Shown here: in pieces, positions 18,829 through 27,330 of the stretch
Layout: the number at the start of each line of letters is the position of its first letter
Numbering within the stretch: position 1 is the stretch's first letter
From: Candidatus Accumulibacter cognatus
GTDB lineage: Bacteria; Pseudomonadota; Gammaproteobacteria; Burkholderiales; Rhodocyclaceae
DNA: 64,000 nt
Reading direction: 5' to 3'
NCBI GenBank assembly: GCA_013414765.1
Contig: CP058708.1
Span: forward strand, 2,661,553-2,725,552
Notes under the pieces: generated by a model
What the model saw: the letters and a program-made list of their open reading frames with translations, nothing else
Told to the model about the DNA's origin: nothing
The model's database searches: none
Position numbers and translations under genes: made by a program

Positions 18829-18853
18829 GCCCGATTTTGCAAGGAGCCCCACG

Positions 18854-20146
18854 ATGACTGCCGCCGCGCTTCGCCAAACCGATCTCCACTCGCTTCCGGC
18901 TCCACCGAGCGTTGCCGTCGCTGTCCAGGAGGCTGGCCGTCGAGTCGGGTCATCCGCCGACTGGCATTTCGCGCCGGCCGCTGCGGCGCTGGAAGGTTCG
19001 GCGATCCGCGAGATCCTCAAGGTTACCGAGCAGGCGGCGGTTCTGTCCTTCGCTGGTGGCCTGCCCAACCCCGCCGCCTTTCCGGTCGAAGCGCTGCGTG
19101 CGTCGACAGCGCGCGTGCTTGCCGACGACGCGAGCGGCGCGCTACAGTACGGCCCGACCGAAGGCTATGGCCCGCTGCGCGAGCTGGTCGCGGCGCGCCT
19201 CTCGGCGGCCGGACAGCCGACGACGCCGGCCGAGGTGCTGATCACCACCGGATCGCAGCAGGCGCTCGACCTGATCGGCAAGGCCTTCCTCGTGCCCGGC
19301 GGGGCGCTGCTGGCGCGCAACCCGACCTACCTCGGCGCGCTGCAGGCCTTTGCTTTGCAGACTCCGCGCGTGATCGACCTCGATGCGTGGATCGACACCG
19401 GAATTCGTCGCGCCCCGCAGCTTGGCGGCGGGCTTGCGTTCTGCTACCTGACGCCCAATTTCGCCAATCCCGACGGTGCGACGATGCCGACCGACGTCAG
19501 GCGCGCCCTGCTCGCGCGGCTCGACGACGCTGGTATGCCTCTGGTCGAGGACGATCCCTACGGCGAACTGTGGTCCGACGCGCCACCCCCGCCGGCCTGC
19601 CGTGCGCTCGCGCCGCAGCGCACGCTCTACCTTGGGTCGTTCTCCAAGGTGCTGGCGCCTGGCCTGCGGGTCGGTTACGTTGCCGGGCCGCGGTTGGCGA
19701 TCGAACTCCTGACCCGGCTCAAGCAGGCGGCCGACCTGCACACGCCCAGCCTCAACCAGCGCATCATCGCGGCGCTGATCGAGGACGGCACGCTGGACCG
19801 CCAACTGCCGGTCGTGCGCGCGATCTACCAGAGGCAACGCAATGCGCTGCTGGCGGCGATGGACCGCCACCTTTCCCGGTTCGCAACCTGGGAGGCAACA
19901 AAGGGCGGCATGTTCGTCTGGGTGACACTGCGTCCAGATTCCGGACTCGAAGCAAAGTCCCTGTTCGAGTGCGCCCTCGCTCGCCAGGTCGCCTTCGTTC
20001 CCGGCGCTCCCTTCTACTTCGCGGCACCCGACCCGCGCACGCTGCGCCTCGCCTTTTCGACACTGCCGGCGGCGTGCATGGACGAAGGCATGGCGCGCCT
20101 GTCGGCCGCCTGCGAGGACGCCTTGGCGAGGGGAGTCTGTTCATGA
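18854..20146 (+). CDS. PLP-dependent aminotransferase, class I/II (2-aminoadipate-transaminase type)
   Basis: A 430-residue fold-type I aminotransferase. ATG 18854 follows AAGGAG at 18841. Family blocks are VLSFAGGLPNPAAFPVEAL, LQYGPTEGYGPLRELVA, ITTGSQQALDLIGK, the Asp/Tyr region VEDDPYGELW and the PLP-lysine motif LGSFSKVLAPGLRVGYV. It resembles the LysN / 2-aminoadipate and branched-chain-type transaminases usually controlled by MocR regulators. It would move an amino group from an unknown amino acid to 2-oxoglutarate. Its stop overlaps the start of the LysE gene (ATGA), which suggests that the product or substrate is exported. Confidence 0.88.
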   Translation: MTAAALRQTDLHSLPAPPSVAVAVQEAGRRVGSSADWHFAPAAAALEGSAIREILKVTEQAAVLSFAGGLPNPAAFPVEALRASTARVLADDASGALQYGPTEGYGPLRELVAARLSAAGQPTTPAEVLITTGSQQALDLIGKAFLVPGGALLARNPTYLGALQAFALQTPRVIDLDAWIDTGIRRAPQLGGGLAFCYLTPNFANPDGATMPTDVRRALLARLDDAGMPLVEDDPYGELWSDAPPPPACRALAPQRTLYLGSFSKVLAPGLRVGYVAGPRLAIELLTRLKQAADLHTPSLNQRIIAALIEDGTLDRQLPVVRAIYQRQRNALLAAMDRHLSRFATWEATKGGMFVWVTLRPDSGLEAKSLFECALARQVAFVPGAPFYFAAPDPRTLRLAFSTLPAACMDEGMARLSAACEDALARGVCS

Positions 20147-20820
20147 ACACCGACATCGCTGCTCAGTGGGGCGCACAGCTTACCGCACTGGGGCCGCTGG
20201 CCTTCTTCATGGCCGTTGCCTCGATCACGCCCGGCCCCAACAACGTGATGCTCGCCACCGCCGGCGCGGTCGCCGGACTGCGCGCTTCGGTGCCGCACAT
20301 CCTCGGCATCTCGGTCGGCGTCACCGTGCAGATCGCCCTGATCGGCATCGGCTTGGGTTCCTTGTTCTCGACCCATCCCTGGCTCGCCGAGTCGTTGCGG
20401 ATGGCCTCGGTTGGCTACCTGCTTTGGCTCGCCTGGTCGCTGGTCACGGCCAGCCCGCCGGAGGAGGACGCGACGACCGCGAAGGCACCGGGAGTTTACG
20501 CGCGGCTGGACAACGCAGGCAAGCCACAGCGAGGCCGCCCGCTGAGCTTCCTCGGTGCGGCGCTGTTCCAGTGGGTAAACCCGAAGGCCTGGATGATGGC
20601 GCTCACGGTCTGCGCAGCCTTCCTGCCGGCCGGTGAGGATCGATTGACGGCCCTGGTCTCGGTGGCCGCGGTGTCGATGCTGGTGAACCTGCCCTGCGTC
20701 ACCGTTTGGGCCGGCGCTGGCGTCGCGCTTCGTCGATGGCTGAACGCCCCCGCCCGCTGGCGGGCCTTCAATCTGACGATGGCCGTCGCGCTGGTGGCGA
20801 CGGCGGCCGGGGTCCTTTGA
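20143..20820 (+). CDS. LysE/RhtB-family amino acid exporter
   Basis: A 225-residue membrane protein whose ATG overlaps the aminotransferase stop by 4 nt. The LysE-family signature ASITPGPNNVMLATAGAVAG lies in the first helix pair, and FQWVNPKAWMMAL sits in the second half. About six transmembrane helices. Members export basic, branched or neutral amino acids. Translational coupling with the aminotransferase points to one amino acid pathway. Confidence 0.88.
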   Translation: MNTDIAAQWGAQLTALGPLAFFMAVASITPGPNNVMLATAGAVAGLRASVPHILGISVGVTVQIALIGIGLGSLFSTHPWLAESLRMASVGYLLWLAWSLVTASPPEEDATTAKAPGVYARLDNAGKPQRGRPLSFLGAALFQWVNPKAWMMALTVCAAFLPAGEDRLTALVSVAAVSMLVNLPCVTVWAGAGVALRRWLNAPARWRAFNLTMAVALVATAAGVL

Positions 20821-20848
20821 CCCCGGCGCCCTGATCCTCTCGCCGTGC

Positions 20849-21154
20849 TCAGCCCAGTTGCAGGACGGTGTCGCTCAAGGCCTCGACGACGCTCCATTCG
20901 CCCGACTCGAAGCATGTACCAGCGCGCGGGAAGACGTCGCGCGAGTCGTTGTTGTGGGTCAGCCAGAGATGGCCGGAAACGACCGTCCAGCGCCGCCACG
21001 GCAGCAGGGTCAGCGCCTTGCCGGCCTTGATGGTGCGTATCCAGCCGCCGCAGTCCGATGCACGCGGCGAATCAATCCTGCGTGTCGGAACAGCCGCGTC
21101 CGTACCCTGCTTGAAGGCGATGCGAAAACCGCCTAAAGTTTCTGTTGCGCTCAT
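20849..21154 (-). CDS. DUF2917 domain protein
   Basis: A 101-residue protein; ATG 21152-21154 has an excellent ribosome binding site (AAAGGAG). The region WRRWTVVSGHLWLTHNNDSRDVFPRAG is typical of the DUF2917 family, small beta-rich (cupin-like) proteins of unknown function that are frequent in betaproteobacteria. It is divergent from a LysR gene at 21245, its probable regulator. No catalytic motif is seen. Confidence 0.75.
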   Translation of the reverse strand: MSATETLGGFRIAFKQGTDAAVPTRRIDSPRASDCGGWIRTIKAGKALTLLPWRRWTVVSGHLWLTHNNDSRDVFPRAGTCFESGEWSVVEALSDTVLQLG

Positions 21155-21244
21155 GATGTACTCCTTTCCGAAGTGGGTGTGCTCACTATGACCGATCAAA
21201 GCCCCCCGGACAAACGGTCAATTTTCATGTCATTAATGCATTGA

Positions 21245-22186
21245 ATGAATCAATCGCTGAACAACCTGCACGCCCTGCGCGGTTTCCTTCTGGCGGCTCG
21301 CCACGGCAGCTTCACGCGCGCCGCCGCTGAACTGCACGTCACGCAGTCGGCCCTGTCGCGCCAGATCCAGAGCCTCGAGGAGGAACTGGAGACGCCGCTC
21401 TTCGTGCGTACGACGCGCAAGGTGAGCCTGACGTCGGCCGGGCAGCGCCTGGCCCACGTGGCAGCGCGGGCGCTCGCCGAGATCGACACGGTGGCGCAGG
21501 AACTGCGGCCGCGTTCAGGTCCGCGCCCGATCACGGTGACCACCTTCGCGTCTTTTGCGACGCTCTGGCTGATTCCGCGCCTCGACCGCTTCGCGCGCAT
21601 CCAGCCGTGCATCGACGTGCATTGCATGGCGACCGACCGCGTGGTCGACATCGACGCCGAGGGCGTCGACATCGCCTTCCGGGGCATGACCGGCCGCAAG
21701 GCACTGCCGGGAGCGATCATGCTGTTTGCCGAGCGCACCTCGCCGGTCGCCAGCCCGGCCCTCCTGGCACGCCTGCCGGTGGAAACTCCGGTCGACCTGG
21801 CGAAGCACACCCTGCTCGGCTGGGAACAGCAGTACGAGACACGCTTTCCGAAGTTCGGGTGGGCCTACTGGTTCGAGCAGGCAGGCGTCGAGCCGGTGCG
21901 GCCGAAGAACACGCTACGCTTTTCCAACCACGACCAGATCATCCAGGCCGCGCTGGCTGGCCAGGGCGTCGCGCTCGCCCGCACAGCGCTGGTCGCCGAG
22001 ATGCTGCGCGACAAGCAGCTGATCCCCATTCTTGGAGGCGCGCTCGACGAAGACTTGGTCTACTGCCTCGTGGTCGCCGAACGGGCGCGGGCGCGGCCCG
22101 AGGTGCTTGCCTTCATCGATTGGGCGAAGTCCGAAGCCGCGCTGACCACGCGCATGACGGCATGCACGACTGGCGGTCGGCGATGA
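21245..22186 (+). CDS. LysR-family transcriptional regulator
   Basis: A 313-residue LysR protein with an N-terminal helix-turn-helix (LHALRGFLLAARHGSFTRAA, then TQSALSRQIQSLEE) and a GcvA-like effector domain. Its stop overlaps the EamA gene start (ATGA), so regulator and exporter are co-transcribed. It lies divergent to the DUF2917 gene across a 90-bp gap, and presumably controls one or both. Effector unknown. Confidence 0.9.
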   Translation: MNQSLNNLHALRGFLLAARHGSFTRAAAELHVTQSALSRQIQSLEEELETPLFVRTTRKVSLTSAGQRLAHVAARALAEIDTVAQELRPRSGPRPITVTTFASFATLWLIPRLDRFARIQPCIDVHCMATDRVVDIDAEGVDIAFRGMTGRKALPGAIMLFAERTSPVASPALLARLPVETPVDLAKHTLLGWEQQYETRFPKFGWAYWFEQAGVEPVRPKNTLRFSNHDQIIQAALAGQGVALARTALVAEMLRDKQLIPILGGALDEDLVYCLVVAERARARPEVLAFIDWAKSEAALTTRMTACTTGGRR

Positions 22187-23130
22187 GCGCCGCCGCGACC
22201 GGGTCCGGAACGGCCGTCGAGGATCAACAGGCCACTCGCCACAGCCTTTGGCTGGGCGTGCTCGGCGTCTCGATCTTCGCCTTCTCGATTCCGATGACGC
22301 GGCTCGCCAGCGGCTCCGACGCGGTGCCGCAACTGCACCCGCTCTTCGTCGCCTTCGGCCGCGCGGCGCTGGCAGGCCTGCTGGCCATCGCCTGGCTGGT
22401 CGTCGTGCGTGCGCGCCGGCCGCGGGGCGGCGAGTGGGCGATCCTGCTCTTCACCGCCGCCGGCGTCGTCGTCGGCTGGCCGGTCTTTCTGGGGCTTGCT
22501 GTTCGCCATGTCGAGGCAACGCATGCCTCGGTCATTTCCGGCGTGCTACCGCTCGCCACCGCGGCCATCGCGGCTTGGGTCCACCGGCAGCGCCCCGCGC
22601 GCGGCTTCTGGATCGCCGCGGTCACCGGCACCGCGCTGGTGGTCGCCTTCGCGCTGCTGCGCAGCCTGCAGTCGAACGGCCACCTGGGCATCGGCTGGGC
22701 CGACGGTCTGCTCCTCCTCGCCGTGTTCTCGGCGGCGGCGGGCTACGTGAGCGGCGCCCGGCTGTCTTCGGCGATGCCGCCTGAACACGTGATCTCCTGG
22801 GTGCTCGTGCTATCCCTGCCACTCACCCTGCCGGTCGCAGCGCTGACCTGGCCCGAGACGCCGATCCGCCCAGCCGCCTGGGGCGGTTTCCTCTACGTCT
22901 CGCTGTTCTCGATGTGGCTCGGCTTTTTCGCCTGGTATCGCGCGCTCGCCATCGGCGGCACCGTGCGGGTCAGCCAGGTGCAGCTCCTGCAACCGTTTCT
23001 CTCACTGCTCTTCTGCGCGCCAGTACTCGGCGAACGGATCGACGCCATAACGGTCGGATTCTCCCTGGCGATCATCGCCACCGTGGTGTGGAGCCGACGG
23101 CAGACGGTCGGCGCGCCCCGCGGGCGCTGA
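22183..23130 (+). CDS. EamA/DMT-superfamily transporter
   Basis: A 315-residue protein with ten hydrophobic helices arranged as two EamA repeats. The second carries the usual ending LFSMWLGFFAWYRALAIGGTVRVSQVQLLQPFL. ATG 22183 overlaps the LysR stop. Drug/metabolite transporters of this group often export amino acids or related metabolites. The neighbours (LysE exporter, AzlC/AzlD) support amino acid efflux, but the substrate is unknown. Confidence 0.88.
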   Translation: MSAAATGSGTAVEDQQATRHSLWLGVLGVSIFAFSIPMTRLASGSDAVPQLHPLFVAFGRAALAGLLAIAWLVVVRARRPRGGEWAILLFTAAGVVVGWPVFLGLAVRHVEATHASVISGVLPLATAAIAAWVHRQRPARGFWIAAVTGTALVVAFALLRSLQSNGHLGIGWADGLLLLAVFSAAAGYVSGARLSSAMPPEHVISWVLVLSLPLTLPVAALTWPETPIRPAAWGGFLYVSLFSMWLGFFAWYRALAIGGTVRVSQVQLLQPFLSLLFCAPVLGERIDAITVGFSLAIIATVVWSRRQTVGAPRGR

Positions 23131-23151
23131 ACCCGTCTCGTTGCTGCTACG

Positions 23152-23904
23152 ATGTACCCCTTTCCGGATCAAGCTCCCGTGTCCTTGCTCGAACGTCACT
23201 TCTCCCACGACTTCCGCGCCGGTGCGCGCGAAGGTTTTGTCCTCTTCCTGCCGCTCTCGGTGGGCCTCGTGCCCTGGGCCATCGTCACCGGCGTCGCGAT
23301 GACCAGTACCGGCCTGTCGCCCCTACAGGCGATGGGCATGAACATCATCGTCTTCGCTGGCGCCGCGCAGCTCGGCACGCTGCCGTTGATCGCCGCCGGG
23401 GCATCCGTCTGGCTGATGGTTGCGGTCGCGCTGGCGATCAACCTGCGCTTCGTGATCTTTTCCGCGGCCATTGCGCAGGGATTCCGCGGCGTAGGCATCC
23501 GGGGGCGCTGGGTCTGCGGGCACCTGCTCACCGACGGCGTCTTCGCGGTGACGCTCGACAAGATGCTGCACACCGAGAGTCGCGACTGGCGCCTCGGTTA
23601 CTTCCTCGCGCCTTCGCTGTGGAGCTGGGTGCTGTGGCAGGGCTTCGCGCTGGTCGGCATCGGCTTCGCCGGGCAGATTCCGAAAAGCTGGTCGCTCGAG
23701 TTCATGGCGACGATCGCGCTGATGGTGCTGATGATCCCGATGGCAAAGGCCCGGCCGATGCTCGTCTCGGCGCTGGTCGGCGGCGGCACGGCGGTCGCGC
23801 TGTCGGCACTGCCGCTGCGGCTCGGGCTCTTCGTCGGCATCGTCGCCGGCATCCTGGCCGGCTTCGCGGCCGAACATTGGCACGCGCGGAGGGCCGGACA
23901 ATGA
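23152..23904 (+). CDS. azlC: AzlC-family branched-chain amino acid exporter, large subunit
   Basis: A 250-residue membrane protein. The family signature is GAREGFVLFLPLSVGLVPWA, then NIIVFAGAAQLGTLPL and NLRFVIFSAAIA. AzlC and AzlD together export branched-chain amino acids and analogues. Start at ATG 23152; a GTG at 23179 is an alternative. Overlaps azlD by 4 nt. Confidence 0.9.
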   Translation: MYPFPDQAPVSLLERHFSHDFRAGAREGFVLFLPLSVGLVPWAIVTGVAMTSTGLSPLQAMGMNIIVFAGAAQLGTLPLIAAGASVWLMVAVALAINLRFVIFSAAIAQGFRGVGIRGRWVCGHLLTDGVFAVTLDKMLHTESRDWRLGYFLAPSLWSWVLWQGFALVGIGFAGQIPKSWSLEFMATIALMVLMIPMAKARPMLVSALVGGGTAVALSALPLRLGLFVGIVAGILAGFAAEHWHARRAGQ

Positions 23905-24233
23905 ACGGGCCCTATGACTGGACGCTCTGGCTGATGCTGCTCGCCATCGGCCTCGCGACCACGCTGCCGCGCGCGAGCTTCATCGTCCTGGGGAGCCGTG
24001 TCACGCTGCTACCGGTCTTCCAGCGCGCTCTGCGTTATGCACCGGCCGCAGCGCTGGCTGCCATCGTCGCGCCCGACCTGCTGCTGGTGCAGGGTCAGAT
24101 TGCGCCCCTGAACCCGAAGCTGCTGGCGATGATTGCGGTGATGGCGGTGGCGACGCGCTGGAAGAATCCCTGGCTGCCCTTCATCGTCGGCATGGGGGCA
24201 CTGCACGGCCTCTTCGCATTGCTCGGCAGGTAG
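23901..24233 (+). CDS. azlD: AzlD-family branched-chain amino acid exporter, small subunit
   Basis: A 110-residue membrane protein with about four helices, starting at ATG 23901 inside the azlC stop. The segment LATTLPRASFIVLGSRVTLLPVFQ is typical of AzlD. Last intact gene of the accessory block; what follows is two gene remnants. Confidence 0.88.
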   Translation: MNGPYDWTLWLMLLAIGLATTLPRASFIVLGSRVTLLPVFQRALRYAPAAALAAIVAPDLLLVQGQIAPLNPKLLAMIAVMAVATRWKNPWLPFIVGMGALHGLFALLGR

Positions 24234-24326
24234 ACCGGATTCTTCGAAGCCCGCTACGCTGCGCCCGGTTGCGCGGAATTCGTCCGTTGAGGAGCCTTTC
24301 CTCGCGCTTTGCGTGGCCTGATCAGA

Positions 24327-24658
24327 TCACCACGAGATGATGGCTTTTTGCCTCAGAAACGGTTGCAGCGGGACTGCACGGTCTAGCGTCACCAGGCGGC
24401 CGCCTTGCTGCACCGCCCGTGCCAGCAGATAAACGTCACTCGCCTGGTGGGAGCCGAGTACGGCATTCCAGGCAATCGGCCGCTATCGAGAATGCTCACG
24501 GCGTCTGGCCAGAAAACGTGATGGCTGGTCGCCGTCACCGCGGCGAGACGTTCGGCTATGGCCCCGGCCGGCAGTGCGTTCGGGTAGCCGGGTGGTGACA
24601 TGATTCGGATACCACCGTTCTCGGTCAGCGGACACGACGCCCAGCTCGACTGAATCTC
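24327..24658 (-). pseudogene. VapC-type PIN-domain toxin remnant, frameshifted and 5'-truncated
   Basis: On the minus strand one frame reads SSWASCPLTENGGIRIM, PGYPNAL and HHVFWPDAVSILDSG. A second frame then continues WNAVLGSHQASDVYLLARA, GGRLVTLDRA and ends FLRQKAIISW with TGA at 24327-24329. Together these match the middle and C-terminus of a PIN-domain VapC toxin. A frameshift lies near 24475. The N-terminus with the first catalytic Asp is missing, cut off where the btuD remnant starts. No antitoxin gene is seen. Confidence 0.75.
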
Positions 24659-24839
24659 ACGCGCGCCCTGCTTTTGTCCGGCGATGGAACAACGCATCAG
24701 GGTACCTGCGACGCGGTGATCAGCAGCGACTCGCTGAGCAGGCTCTATGGTTATCCACCTTGTGCTGTCGGCGAGCACCGACAGCGCTGGTTCATGCCCG
24801 GCTAGCAAGCGAAGCCAGCTCCGCGCCTTCGTCGAGGGC
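24659..24839 (+). repeat. Right copy of the direct repeat (btuD 3' end plus hemerythrin 3' end)
   Basis: Matches 16949-17127 at about 85% identity by eye. Together with the left copy it brackets the block 17128-24658. Confidence 0.85.
24662..24805 (+). pseudogene. C-terminal fragment of btuD
   Basis: Forty-eight codons still in frame (GTTHQGTCDAVISSDSL, then GEHRQRWFMPG and TAG at 24803-24805) that match the end of the intact BtuD at 16321-17094. The N-terminal 80% is absent and there is no start codon. Its stop overlaps the 3' end of the hemerythrin gene on the other strand, the arrangement that the intact btuD would have had before the block was inserted. Confidence 0.88.
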
Positions 24840-25271
24840 GGAGGGCGCATTCTCGAGCATCAATTCCGCCTCGCTAGCAGCCGCCTGCACACTCGGCACG
24901 TAGTCGAAGTCGGCCACCAGGATATGGTTGTAGAACCAGCCGTTGATCAGGAACTTCACTTCTTCGGCGATTTCGTCGAGGGTCATCCGCTTGGCGTTCT
25001 CCAGCAGATCAAAAAGCATCCGGCGAAACTCCCGGTGTAACTTCCGGTGTGCCTCAAGGCCTGGGTATTGACAGGCCATCATCAACTGCTCTTCTTCATG
25101 CAGGTGCACCTTGACGTATTCAGTCAGAATTGCCAGTGTTTTCAACACCCTGATCTGGTCACCATCGCCACCGAAGGTGGCGGCCAGATCGAACAGTTGC
25201 CGGTGCTGTGCATCGATCGCCGGTACCCCCACCTCGATCTTCGATGACCACTCTGCCAACTCAAAATTCAT
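24792..25271 (-). CDS. Bacteriohemerythrin
   Basis: A 159-residue protein with the full set of di-iron ligands at correct spacing: H23 (IDAQH), H56 and E60 (HLHEE), H75 and H79 (AHRKLH), H116 and D121 (NHILVAD). It binds O2 reversibly and is used for oxygen storage, delivery or sensing in the cytoplasm. A 30-residue C-terminal tail extends past the domain, and a remnant of that tail follows btuD at 17.1 kb. Monocistronic as far as can be seen. Confidence 0.93.
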   Translation of the reverse strand: MNFELAEWSSKIEVGVPAIDAQHRQLFDLAATFGGDGDQIRVLKTLAILTEYVKVHLHEEEQLMMACQYPGLEAHRKLHREFRRMLFDLLENAKRMTLDEIAEEVKFLINGWFYNHILVADFDYVPSVQAAASEAELMLENAPSALDEGAELASLASRA

Positions 25272-25310
25272 TCTTTACTCCAACGGTTGTGAAGGGTATG
25301 ACCGGCCGTC

Positions 25311-27260
25311 TCACGAAGGTACCGAGGGTGTTGCCCGATCAATCTGTTCGGAAAGGGTCAGCCATTGTTCTTCCAAAGCAGACAACTCCAGCGCGATCTG
25401 GTTCAGTCGGCGGCCGCTGTCGGCCAGTTCCTGTGCCGAGAGCGGAGTCGACAAACGCGCTTCGAGGGTGTGCTGCTCCTGCTGGAGGTCGAGCAGGCGC
25501 TTTTCAATGTGCCCCTGCTCCCGCTGCAGGGTTTTCAGCTTGCCCGGCGTACCGCTATCGCCGCCGGAGCGCGGCAAACGTCTGGGCGGCCTGTTTTCGC
25601 ACTTCAGTGATTCCCGGAGGCTTTCCCGGATGCGTTTCGCCTCGTCGAGCAGATAGCGCTGGTAGTCGTCGAGGTCGCCGGTGAAGTCCTCCATGCCACC
25701 GCGGGTGACCAGCCAGAATTCGTCACACACCGAACGGAGCAGAGAGCGGTCGTGGCTGACCAGCATCACGGTTCCCTCGAACTCGTTGAGCGCCATCGCC
25801 AGGGCCTCGCGCGTGGCGAGGTCGAGGTGATTGGTGGGCTCGTCGAGCAATAACAGGTTGGGGCGTTGCCAGACGATCATGCACAGTACCAGACGGGCCT
25901 TTTCTCCGCCGCTCATCGTGCCAACCGTCTGCTTGACCATCTCGCCACTGAAATTGAAGGTGCCGAGGAAGCTGCGCAGATCCTGTTCCCGGTCGCCTTG
26001 TCCAGTGGGCAAGCATTCCTTGGCCAGGCGCAGCAGGTGTTGCAGGGGGGTTTCGTGCGGGCGCAGGACATCGAGTTCCTGCTGCGCGAAGTAGCCGATG
26101 TTGAGGCCTTTGCCTTCACTGATGGTGCCGCTGCTGCAGGGCAGGGCGCGGGCGATGGTCTTGACCAGCGTCGACTTGCCCTGGCCGTTGGCGCCGAGGA
26201 TGCCGATGCGCTGCCCGGCCATGACCGATCGGTTGACCCGCTGGACGATCACGGTCGGTGGCGTGCCGGCAGGCGCATCGACCGGCGGTGGGTAGCCGAA
26301 GCAGGCATTGTTCATGACCAGCATCGGGTTGGGCAGGTTGGCGGGTTCCTTGAACTCGAAGGTGAAGTCGGCGCTGGTCAGTACCGGCGCTAGACGCTCC
26401 ATTCTTTCCAGCGCCTTGACCCGGCTTTGCGCCTGCCTGGCTTTCGTCGCCTTGGCCTTGAAGCGGGTGATGAAACTCTGCAGATGGGCGATCTTTTCCT
26501 GCTGCTTGAGGTAGGCATTTTGCTGCAGATCGATCTGCTGGGCGCGGGTTTCCTCGAAGGTGCTGTAGTTGCCACCGTAGCGCGTCAGCTTGCCGTTGTC
26601 GAGGTGCAGGGTCACGGTGGTCACCGCGTCGAGAAACTCCCGGTCGTGACTGATCACCACCATGGTTCCTGTGTAGCGTTTGAGCCAGGTCTCCAGCCAG
26701 ACCAGCGCATCCAGGTCGAGGTGGTTGGTCGGTTCGTCGAGCAACAAGAGATCGGAAGGGCACATCAGCGCCCGCGCCAGTTGCAGGCGCATTCGCCACC
26801 CGCCCGAGAAGCTGTCGACCGGATTGTTCAGTTCGATGGTCTTGAAACCCAGGCCGAGGATCAGCGCTTGCGCACGCGCCTGCGCATCGTGTGCGCCCGC
26901 GTCGTGCAGAGCCAGGTAGGCGTTCGCCAGGCGTTCGCCATCGCCCCCTTCGCTTTCGGCCAATTGCACTTGCCGCTGGGCGGCCAGCAGCGCCTGGTCG
27001 CCCTCGATCACGAAGTCGGTGGCGCTCAGGCCGCTTGACGGCATCTCCTGTACGACTTGCGCCAGGCGCCAGGTGGCGGGTCGCGAGAATTCGCCGGCGT
27101 CTTCGTGCAGGCTGCCATCAAACAGCGCGAAGAGGGTGGTTTTGCCCACGCCGTTACGACCGACGAGGCCAACTCGTTCGCCTGGGTTCAAGGTGGCCGT
27201 CGCCTGGTCGAGCAGGATCTTGGCGCCGCGACGCAGGCTGACGCTCTTGAGCGTGATCAC
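25311..27260 (-). CDS. ABC-F family ATPase (YheS-like)
   Basis: A 649-residue soluble protein with two ABC domains and no membrane segments. Domain 1 has Walker A GRNGVGKTT, signature FSGGWRMR and Walker B LLLLDEPTNHLDLD. A charged linker follows (about 235-300), then domain 2 with GANGQGKST, MSGGEKAR and LLLLDEPTNHLD, and a C-terminal coiled coil (about 540-640). ABC-F proteins act on the ribosome E site. The domain order, length and C-terminal coiled coil fit the YheS subgroup. The start is GTG 27258-27260. Lies 70 bp downstream of purU, same strand. Confidence 0.9.
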   Translation of the reverse strand: MITLKSVSLRRGAKILLDQATATLNPGERVGLVGRNGVGKTTLFALFDGSLHEDAGEFSRPATWRLAQVVQEMPSSGLSATDFVIEGDQALLAAQRQVQLAESEGGDGERLANAYLALHDAGAHDAQARAQALILGLGFKTIELNNPVDSFSGGWRMRLQLARALMCPSDLLLLDEPTNHLDLDALVWLETWLKRYTGTMVVISHDREFLDAVTTVTLHLDNGKLTRYGGNYSTFEETRAQQIDLQQNAYLKQQEKIAHLQSFITRFKAKATKARQAQSRVKALERMERLAPVLTSADFTFEFKEPANLPNPMLVMNNACFGYPPPVDAPAGTPPTVIVQRVNRSVMAGQRIGILGANGQGKSTLVKTIARALPCSSGTISEGKGLNIGYFAQQELDVLRPHETPLQHLLRLAKECLPTGQGDREQDLRSFLGTFNFSGEMVKQTVGTMSGGEKARLVLCMIVWQRPNLLLLDEPTNHLDLATREALAMALNEFEGTVMLVSHDRSLLRSVCDEFWLVTRGGMEDFTGDLDDYQRYLLDEAKRIRESLRESLKCENRPPRRLPRSGGDSGTPGKLKTLQREQGHIEKRLLDLQQEQHTLEARLSTPLSAQELADSGRRLNQIALELSALEEQWLTLSEQIDRATPSVPS

Positions 27261-27330
27261 GCCGTCGAAACTCCCGTCGATGCTCCGGTGATGGGTGCGC
27301 AGCCCGGTGCCTGGCCAGCAGCAGCCAGGT

